From: Heliocidaris erythrogramma
Lineage: Eukaryota > Echinodermata > Echinoidea > Camarodonta > Echinometridae
Assembly: GCA_025617745.1 (NCBI GenBank)
Contig: CM046853.1
Coordinates: forward strand, 31,051,313 to 31,115,312
Direction: 5' to 3'
Length of the DNA: 64,000 nucleotides
Shown: positions 39,901-50,652 of the stretch, piece after piece
Position numbering within the stretch: position 1 is the first letter of the stretch
How the letters are laid out: the number at the start of each line of letters is the position of its first letter
Notes under the pieces: model-generated
What the model was told of the DNA's origin: nothing
Database searches by the model: none
Seen by the model: the letters and a program-made list of their open reading frames with translations, nothing else
Made by a program: the position numbers and the translations under genes

Positions 39901-42900
39901 ACGTGTCTGCAGGCTGTAGCCATCCGAAGAACATTGACGATTTGATTTGCCACCCTGCAGCCGTGTTCACATGTGACGAAGTAAACAGCCTTTTTTTTAA
40001 AAAAAATGCCACCGAAGATAAAGTACATAAGTGTGGTGTACTCAGCATTGTTTTATCTCATAACACACAAACCAAATAAATACACATGATGGCCTTGTTG
40101 TGCGCAGTTACTGTATACGCCATAAATATCGCAGCCATAAAGCGTTTTATTTTTGCCGAGGCAGTTCAGGTTTACAATGTCAAATGTGAACGGGGTGTAA
40201 CTAAGGCTCCACATCTAGGCTACGTTTCATGTGATCAGAAAACCTCAAATCTTGATCAGATTAAAGCTACCTCTATATGCAATATAATATCATCCGGAGG
40301 GACACACTGCCCATCGAATCATTCCTATTGGCAAAATAAAATCAATGGTATTTGAAAATATGGGACAGAGCATTGGCCACTTATTAGTTTATAGGAGAAT
40401 TTTCTCCCGGTTTTGCAAGGGATTGTTGTAGGCAGGAGTATTGATGTGCATATATCTAAGTGTGATCAAATTTGAATAGATTGAAAAATTGTTTTGAACA
40501 ATATATTTTGAGTTATCAAACGATGTGGGTGAAAACTGTGTATATATTTCTGTTAGTTTAATCATAGTTTACATTAACTTTGTGGGCAACCTTTTTTATG
40601 TGGCTAGAAATTGAAAGATTTTTGGTACTATTTAATGAGAAGTTACCTAACTTGATGACATGTTTATACGTGCCAATGAATTGCAGTGTGTTCATATCTC
40701 CATTTGATATGTCAAGGTTCAATATTTTTACTGGATAGCTCACTAGATCTATACAAAAGTAAAAATTTGGATCTGATCATAATCTTGAATACTGTCTTCT
40801 TGAATGGTGTTCATTATTGAACAATTCCCCCCCCCCCCCCCAAAAAAAAAAAAAAAAAATGGGTCCATGAACCTCAACTTTGATTTGAAAGAAAGTTGGT
40901 GAATTCATATATTGTGGAACGATGGTGCACTGTGAATGGTGACCCAGTATTTGCTCTGGCACCATTTGCTTCGGGATATATTTCCTCAAAAAATATATAG
41001 TTAGGGTTAGGTTTGCAAGTGCTTTTAAGGGTAGGTTTAGAGTTAGGTGTAGCGTTTGGGCCATAGTTGAATTAGGGTTGTGAAGGAAATTGACTGTACT
41101 GCAAAACAGTTGTTACTGCAGCATGCGTTGTAGTACCCCATGAGTGCTGCACCCTGTATAGACCGTCCTTGCCGTATGGTATCCCAATAGTAACGTCGCC
41201 AATAGGGCATGATATCATTTCATCTATGTCACATTTCTGTATAGGGATTATAACCTATTGCCTAAATGCTTTCTTATTGGTGCGTGTGATTGCATTTCTC
41301 TCCTTCTCTCTCCCCAATCTCCTTTCTGGGATGCTGTACTACTATGGCAGCATCCAAAATTAGCTCGCGGAATAAGTAGACCTGCTATGAACAAATTACG
41401 TGCTATCATCTCCAAGCCTACGTGATACGTTTGCAAGCGATAAATGCAATGGTTATAATAAGAAGACTTACATTGTAAAGTGAAGTTACAGCACTAGCAA
41501 ATGACTCGACATGGCAGAAGTGTATTGTATAGGATCTATGAATACATATTTGTACCTTCATGTATTATTATATCTATGTAGATGCTACACAGATATGAAT
41601 GACGGCTGTACAGTGTTTAACTAGAAGTTTATTAAGATGCCTATGTACTTATTTACTCTTTGTTTTGTTTTCATTTCCCCCATCCAATCTTTACTCACAA
41701 TTGACATTGCCGAATGATTCAATTTAAAAAAATTCCCCTCTGAAAATCATCCGCGATGCTAAATTCTGGCAACTGCCTAAATGGACCTTCATCACCCCCT
41801 TATGATAATGGTTCAACCCAATGGCCGTTCTTCAAGCAAGTTTCAAACGGCATGAATACGCTAAGCCTGCACAATCAGGTACTTGCTCGATGTGCGTTTT
41901 TGATGTCGAGAGACGATGAATTTCCATGTGAAATCAAAATAAAAAATTACTCCAGCTCGTAGTAGAATTGAGTCACAAAATCTTTTTAATAATCTATTTT
42001 ATTCTCTTTCAAATTCAAGCTATACAAAATCTGCTATTTGAAGCCTTGTTTCAATTCTATGCTATGTAGGACATTTTGACAAGTTTTCATTTGATATGAA
42101 CCAATTCAAGCATGCTTGACATAAACAACTGTTTGATGTCAATCAAATGTCCAATATAAATTCTAAAAATACAAGAGAAAGAAAATTAATATCAATTTAT
42201 GAGCCCTAGTTTAATTAAAACCAGTCTGGATTTTGATATAACATGACACGAGTGCAGGAATAAAAAAAAAAATTCCAAAGGAAATTCATTGTCTCATTGA
42301 AGTGTCTTTGATATCTAGCACATTTAGTAAATATGGGTTGATGCATTGGAAAGTGAACAGTATTGAATTATTTTTCAGAAGTTATGTTTTGTATTGAATA
42401 TTCTCATTATCATAGAGTGAGAGTCAAGTTTTTTTGTGCTGTAATCATAGTCTTTGCCAGACCGTTTTCTGATTGTACGTATCTTCCAAGATATGTTGTT
42501 CTGTACTTTTGGCCCTGTTGAAATGAGTAGTTTTATATCATTATTATATCTCTTTGCTGTATATTTCTTGCTTGCATGAAGATATATACTTTCCTCACGG
42601 TCAGTTGTTTCCTGAAGATTTTAAAGACACAATTTATTTCCAGTGGTTGCCGGTTTGATTTGTATATATTCATTGTTATATTTGTTCTATTAGTGGTGTG
42701 TAATGGTGACGGTCTTTATTGAACAGGTCATTTTTTTTCTGATTTGCCTTGCTCTATGGTGTCGTCCATTTTCAATGCACAATTTTGTATACTCATTGAA
42801 AGTCTTGGAAATTATGTGACTAATACAGACCAGTAGAATTAGTGATTTGAAAGTTATTCTGCCCATGGGAAAAAAAAGTACATATCGTCTGTTTGGAGCC

Positions 42901-45900
42901 AGAAGGGCGTTAACTCATATACTTTAACACAGAGTTAATACCCTTCTGGCTCTCAATAGACGATATGTATCTTTTAAAACGATGGAGAGAGTTAAAACTA
43001 ACAACCTAGCTCCTGACTGTGCATATTCCTAGATGTTAATGGGGGGGGGGGGAAACAGACATCTTATCAGTGTATGTTTGGACTTGTCGAACAGGACATT
43101 ATAGCGTGGTATACTGTTGGGAAAATATCTTTGATGCTATTTAAAGCGCTATTCATATCCTGTTTCTAACTTTAGTAAAAGTAATATTGAATGATCACTA
43201 CTTGGGTTTATTATTAGGTTAGGGCTAGTAACGCTTGTGAAAATAGATTTTGGTTCATCTCCTAAGTTATCAACTGCATCTGTAGGGTAAGACAACATTT
43301 TGTGAGATCTATAAATTGCCAACTTTATCAATTTCATATCCACGTATGGTTTTGATAGAGTTTCATTAAGCGATTCATCACCAATCTTGAACCACTACGG
43401 GAACCGGGTGGCTCCTGTATTAAGCGTATGAGAGTTACAGAATTCAGTAGTCAGCGGGTTAACGACTGGGCTTTGAGCCATGTCAGTAGCGCATCAGGGT
43501 CCAGTTTCATAAAACTTGTTATCAATAACAACTGTCCAATTATAATGACAAATTTCCTCTCAGCCAATCACATTCAAGGATTTTAGTAGCTTATAACAAT
43601 TATTGTAACTTGTTGTTCATAACAAGTTTTATGAAACAGGGCCCAGATTGTGATTGTGTACCATTGAAATATATGTTCAATATCTAACTTGAACTACAAA
43701 GATGTTACACTACAAAGCAGTGGATAAGTACACTTTTTTGTTTTTTTCATACAATCCAGTGAATCTTTTCAAGGTATCCTAGTGGCAGATAATTTGGGGG
43801 GAGGGGCTTATATTTTTTGGTCATTTATTAAGACAAAGTGTAAGAGCTTTCATGAGATAAACTTTTACTGCACTTGAAGGATATAAAATATTGAATGATA
43901 TTGGTATACAAAATAGCTTGAGACATCTAAAAGTGGGGTAATCTCCACATCCTTTAGCCGGTCTCAGACATGTTAATTTTCTCGGTAAATATATTGTAAT
44001 TGGAGACAAATACTGAAATAAATGATGGAAAAACAATCACCTTTGACTTATTATTATGTCTCCCTGCTTCCCCCTCCCCCCGCCCCCAAATAGATACGAA
44101 TCCCATTGTAAGTAAGCTATTCTGTTTATATTGTTATGAAAAGAAACTAATATTGCATATTGCATAATGGTTTGCAACTGTGCATTATGTCCGTATTGTT
44201 TGGTATTTCTGTGCATTGACATAGTGAAAAATCATCCACGATCATGATGAATATTAACGCATATCGTATTCAATGTTGTGATTTTTGTAAAGGGTAAGAG
44301 AGATGTTAGTTTTTATCATGAATAAATACTGTAACATGGATGGATATTTCATTTGACAGTGTATTGTAATTCATTTGTTATTTATCCATGAGAAATGTTT
44401 TCCAGTTGTTCCTTCGATCATTAATTACTACATAGTATTCAGTGTATTCTCACAATTCTGAAGCTCCATGATTAAGAAATTGCAGTATGGAACCATAGTG
44501 TCCGGAAGATTAGTTATTGTCTTTGAATCAACAAAGCATCTTTAAAATGAAATTGTAATGGCCAGAGAAGCAAAGCGCTTCATTCAAGCTTATTGCTCAG
44601 CAGGAATTGTTCATGTGGGACTATTTTATGCTTCTCCTGTTTTTGTTTCATGATTTAATTTTAGCTAGAGGCTTGCCTTTGGCCATTGATGGAGTTCTTA
44701 CTCTTTTAATATTGATATTCAGAAAGTTGGCACTACCGTTAAATACAATATTTCATGAACACAGTATGAACTGTCTGATTCACATCATTGTTTAAATGTA
44801 CCCCAGCATATTATGTGAAGGTATAAGGCAGTCAACGGTGATGCATATCTTTTTACTGATTATCTATTTTACTTGATGTGTGATTCACAAAAATACAGCA
44901 AGGGTTGAATACCTTATGGAGTGATATAATGTGAGAAACAACAACCATGGATTGTCTGAAGTAGGAAAATACAACAGAGTCCCACAATCAAAGAAACTTT
45001 TAGTAGAGCCATTTTTAAACCCCAAAGTAGATGTAAATTGTATCATTCTCTGATGCTTCGTCAACTTGTTTTGTTGTTTCACATGCACATATTAAAACAT
45101 AATGTGGTAGTGCTTGCCTGTGACTTTCTATTATTCTCTATGTTCATATCTCTTATAGCACATTGACTCTATGCAAAACCTTTCAAAATTTGTCATTTGA
45201 TGGTTGTGTCACTCGAGGTACATAATCGAATTACAAGTATACGTGTACGATTTTGTTACTTCTTGTGCGTTCGTGGTCCTTGCCCTGAAATTTGATTAAT
45301 CTTTCGTTTATGTCCAATACGTAACGAAATTGGCTCTGCGTCATACATCATAAATATTTCTGACGTCGTCGTGGTTGGTGGAACAGGCAGCAAGACATTC
45401 TCTGTATTCATAAATCATGGAGTTTTTTTGTGCTTGTGTTATTGTAGCCTGTCATGCAAAGGGTAACTGGGTATAATTTGCATGTTGTGTATGTTCGTGT
45501 CATTTTGTGATGAACCCTTGCAGTGATTAATTTAAAACAAATAGGAAAATCTTGAAGAATAACCTCTTGGGAATTCCAGGCAGTGTTTATGTGATGTATA
45601 AATGAGATTTTCTTATTTCAGAATTTTTTTTTTCCTTCAAAATTCCTGTCATGGGTTTGCCATTTTACGGGGGAAAAAATTGCTATCAGAATCATTTCCG
45701 TAACCTGCTCATCAGCAGAATTATTATTGTAATCATCGGTGTGATGATCATCACTGTCATAATTGTCACCATCAATAGAGGGATGATGGTAATTACGAAT
45801 GCAATTGCATACCTGCCAACTGTCCCTATTTAACAGGGACAATCCGATTTTTGGTACAAGAAAGAGCCACAATGTGTCCATATTTTTGCAAAACTATATC

Positions 45901-46145
45901 TGTAGTAATGTATAGGAAACTCAGAAATGTCCCTATCTCAGCCTCTGCCTTGTTATTTGTCCCTATTTCTTGGGTTTCAGGGTTAGCAGGACTGCAATTG
46001 CTACCATTGTTTCATTGCATTAACCCATTGCCTACTAGAAATGGTATCTTCCTGTATTAAGCTCATGGGAATAAGAGAATTCAGTAATCAATGGGTTAAA
46101 ATGCTGAGAGTCCTGTCCTTCCCTTCTTTCACCTTCCTCTTTCCT

Positions 46146-46177
<32 letters not shown>

Positions 46178-49100
46178 AACTCTTCCATCTTATTGTCTTT
46201 CTTTAACTCTAGCTGTATTGATTTGTTGTTGGGTATTCCTTGATTGTATTGGGGTCCTGCTTCCTCACCCCAGTTCCTCTATTCTCTTATTATTTTGTTG
46301 CATACTCTCTTTCCCTCTTCTAGCTCTCATCCCCTTTCCCCTCTCTTCCTGTCTCTATATCTCTCTGTATTTCCGCTCTCCTCTTCTTTCTTTCACTCTC
46401 TCTGTCTCTCTCCCCCCCCCCCCCCCCCCCCCCTCTCTCTTCTCTTTATCTCTTTCCTCCTCTTTCTCTCTTTCCTCCTCTTTCTCTCTTTCCTCCTCTT
46501 TCTCTCTATCCTCACTTTTCTCCTGTAAATTATGTCTTTTTCTATCCCCCCCTCTCTCTCTCTCGTGCCCTTTCTTCATCTCTCCCTGGCTCTGTCTTTC
46601 TCTCTCTTGCTTTCTTACACACAAACACATTGTAAACTCCATGTTTTTCGTCATCCCTTCTTCATTTTCACTCCCTGTCAATGCATGACAATGACATACG
46701 ATCCTCCACACTATTCCTGTACCAAACATCTCAAATCGAGTTCCTCACCAAGCACTTCTCTCTTCTGATTGTTTGTGCACAGGCCAACCCCAACCTGGTG
46801 GTCAAATTTGCTGATACAGAGAAAGAGCGCCAGCTACGTCGCATGCAGCAGATGTCCAACTCAATGGGTCTCTTCAACCAGATGGCTGTCAGCTCTCCTA
46901 TCTCTCTCTATGGTAGCTACCAAGTCAATACGGTAATTACACATTTTCTCCGTTTTTAGCTCATCCGGCCCGAATGGGCCAGATGAGCTTATGCCGTGGC
47001 GAGGCGTCCGTCGTCCGTCCACAATTTCAAAATGCTTCTTCTTCGCCATTTCTTACCCGATTTTAATTCCGTTTGCTTTATATGATAGCACTAGGTGGGG
47101 GATTCGAAACTTCTACACAGAATTTTGAAACTCATTAAATATGCTATGCGCATTTCTCAAAAATCACAAAAATTGCTTCTCCTTCCTCATTTATTGACCG
47201 ATTTCGATTTTTTTTTTTTGTTCCATCTGAAAGACTTTCATGAGGTTCATTGAACTTCTACACGGAATTTTGAAATTTTGTCTACAAAAATAATTATGCT
47301 AATTTATGCGATATTTATTCAAAAATCACAAAAAATTGCTTCTCCTTCCTCATTTATTGACCGATTTCAATTTTTTTTGTTCCATCTGAAAGACTTTCAT
47401 GAGGTTCATTAAACTTCTACACGGAATTTTGAAATTTTGTCTACAAAATTAATTATTCTAATTTAGTCACCGTCTCCTTCCAAAACCACATTTAGCCAGA
47501 TTTGCAATAGGCACTTCATCATCTGTATATATGTAACCAATACATGTACATTTCATGTATTCATTACAGTGTCTACTCTGTTCAAAGTACAAATTGCTTG
47601 AATTTCTTTGCTGGATGCCGAATGAGTGCCACATCATTGATGTGCTAGTCTGTACTCTTATAATTCTTGTAAAAGCTCATGCCCTATTTTGGCAGCAATC
47701 ATTAGTTATATACACTTGAAACACAGAAAGTAAAACAATGTCAAGATTTTAACACCATTAACTGATATGAGGCAATTACCAACAAAAGCTTTTTGAAATC
47801 TTTTGTTGCTGTTGCTGTGACTAGTTCGTTGAATAGGCATTAATCAAATTCACCAGCTTATTAAAGACCAGTTTTTCTGTCAGCTAAAAGACAAATACAC
47901 TATCACTATTAGCCAGAAGGGTATTAACTCTATGAAAACAGTTACCTATGCCTTGCTAATAGGCTTTTTACACTTGCAAAATTTTGCTTAGTCCCGTACT
48001 ATCCGTGGGGCAAAATGGGAATATAGTCCCACCGATAGTACGGGACTAAGCTTAGCCCACTTTCTGTTCAAATTGCATTTTACCAAAGTGAGCTAACTCC
48101 ACGATAGTATGGGATTTTTTTGGCCGTGGTAAAAAGCAGGGTTATAAAAAGGTGGGGCTAAGCGATCTGGCTAGGGAGATAGTATAGGACTACAACTGCA
48201 AATGAGAACAAAACAAAAAAAAAGTCTGGGGTTAAGGATAGTCTGGCATTAAGGATAGTACAGGGTTAAAAAAAAAACAAGTGTCATAAGCCCATATAAG
48301 GACTTCAGGGGGGGTTTCATCAAGCGTTTTGTCAGTGATTTTTACTGACAAATTTGCTATCGGCCAATCAGATGCAAGGATTTCAGTAGCTTATAACAGT
48401 TGTCGGTAAAACTCACTGACAAAACGCTTGATGAAACGCTCCCCAGGTATCCACGCCCAAGGGTTTGCTCATCCTTCCATGACAGGTCCAAATATCCAAC
48501 AAAAATAGTGGCATTGTAGATGTATGACACTTACATGTATTCATAAAGAAATGCCACTACTTCTTGCTTCTGACATACCATGTCCATCTTTTGTGAACCT
48601 TACAGCAGCAAATGCTTCAACAGCAGGCAGCGATCATGGCCCACCAGTCCACAGCCGCCTACATGAACCCGATGGCCGCCCTCTCTGCTGCCCAACAGAT
48701 GAATCAGATGAATGCTGTGGCTGCCAACGGTTTCCCGACTGCTACCACTGCTACCATTCCTACCACTGGGGAGCACCTCCTAGGTATGGAGGGAATCGGT
48801 AAAGGTTATTGGGTTTTTCTGCATGTTAGAAAGTAGTGGGTAGCGGTACATGTAGTGGGTAACAATTATATTCCAATTAAAATCAAATTTAAAAAGAATT
48901 TTTCCATGTTTGATGGTGCTTGGTCTAATCCGTAATGATGCGATAGACAAACATCAGATGAGGAAACAGATATTGATCTTATAGCTTTTAAATTAAATTT
49001 TCATTATCATAGGCTTTCATGTTCAAATATTCTCATATTATAATTTGGCTATTGCTAAGAAGAACTTCCCTCTTTTTTTTCCTGGGCTTCTTCACTGTTA

Positions 49101-50605
49101 CCCACTACCATAAATTATTATTTCGTAGGTATAGCATTTTCATGTGTTGTTTAATATTTCAATTGCTTCAATTTTTAAGCTTTATTTTCTTTTTGCTTCA
49201 TGCTAAGTTTATAATTTGATTTTTGCTTTGTCTTATTTTCTTTATCACAACATTGGTCACTGAGGAGAGCCTTTCATTGGTTTTCACTTCTTGATGGCAA
49301 TTTTCAGTTTGGTGTAAATTTTCAGTTTGGTGTACCTCTTATGGTATTCTTCTTGTCAATTCCACTGTTTATCCATGAATTGAATATTTTGTAAAGTCAC
49401 TTATAATTTGTTCGAAATTGAGTGAATGAATATTACATTTAATGCCAGTTTCCTTCAAAGATATGGTGATAATGTAAAACAAGAATATTTTTTTTATTTT
49501 TACAGTGGAAAAAAATGATTTAATTTGGCTTGATTTCTTGATATGGAGATGAATAATATGGAGAGCTTTTTAAGTGATCATTATGTCATTTTTTAACTGA
49601 ACATTTTTCCTCTGTTTGAAATTAGCAGTGAAGTCTAGTGCACCATGCTTCATAAGTCAGGTGGTCCCATGCTTTCATTGTTGCATTTAGATATCATACC
49701 CTTTGCTGCTAAGGAGATTGCAACTATGTCAGGTGTCGGGTGTTTGTAGCTAGAAACTAGAAGGATATTAAATTATATCATTTGATTTTGACGAAGATTT
49801 CTCTCTCGCTGCTTGTCTTTGTAGTACCAGCACCAGGAGCTGGCCAATCGGCTGTGAACTGTGCCGTCAGCACCCCTACCTTGCCCTCTCCTACCATGCC
49901 CACCTACACCCTGGCTGCACAGACAAACGGACAGGCAGACACACTCTACACCAATGGCCTACAGTATCCTGGAGAGTATGCAGGTAGGCTGGCGGTCTGT
50001 GCAACTCTCCTGGAGAGAGAGAGAGAGAGAGAGAGAAGTGGAGGGAGGGAGGGGGGGAGGGAGGGAGGGAGGGGGGGGAGGGAGGGAGGGAGGGAGGGAG
50101 GGAGGGAATGAATTTTGATTTTTTTTTTTTTTTTTTTTGTAAATTTGTCCTTTTCTGTATAGTACTTTTTATTTCTTTCATTGAAAAAAAGTGATTTCTG
50201 ATGACCTTGCAAGACTATAAATTGATCATGGTCTGATCGATACAAGTCTTAAAGAAAAAAAAAATTTACACACTCAGAGCATCCCCTCTGTGGAATCACT
50301 GTAACAATCTTCTTTGTGATTTAATAAAAGGAAATTGTTTTTATTCAAAAGTAAAGAACAAACAGAAGCAGGAGGAAACCTGGGGGAGAGAGTGGAAGGA
50401 GTTAAAAGCAGAAGAAAATAAAGATGGAAAGAGATATGAAGTAAATTTAGTATGGATGGAATCAAAGAGAATGACAGGGTTTGTGATCATAGACTCAAGA
50501 TAGATCCAAGATGGCAGGAAGAAAATGAGTAAGATGAAAGAACATGAAATCACTACAGCAACCACAGTATAAACGACATCAGCGTAGCAACATCACATCC
50601 ATACG

Positions 50606-50652
<47 letters not shown>

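Larger units (their letters stand above)
21735..46782 (+). other. CELF intron between exons 3 and 4 (25 kb, inside RRM2)
   Basis: GT-AG intron of 25,048 nt, phase 0. It holds most of the repeats of the window: SINE, A, B, C and D family foldback elements, the tandem duplication at 34484-35070, GA and CT minisatellites (23497-23866, 25486-25539, 33240-33760, 34262-34393, 36580-36970, 46130-46620) and a GC-rich patch at 31760-32035. No coding exon could be read in it; unannotated stretches are plain AT-rich DNA. Confidence 0.8.
46933..48605 (+). other. CELF intron between exons 4 and 5 (1.7 kb)
   Basis: Phase-0 GT-AG intron made largely of repeats: a hairpin-headed element with three tandem units (46958-47465), a degenerate C-family fragment (47905-47965), an inverted-repeat element (47960-48280) and a family A MITE (48308-48444). 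Confidence 0.85.

Noticed and set aside
40980..41090. TTAGGGTTAGG-like stretches as interstitial telomere
   Set aside because: Only two adjacent degenerate units here; similar CCCTAA pairs occur near 52030 and 57855, so this is weak and likely chance.
46041..46688. 215-codon + strand ORF before exon 4
   Set aside because: CT-rich intronic tract with a C22 run. No domain, and not in frame continuity with exon 4 through a splice site.
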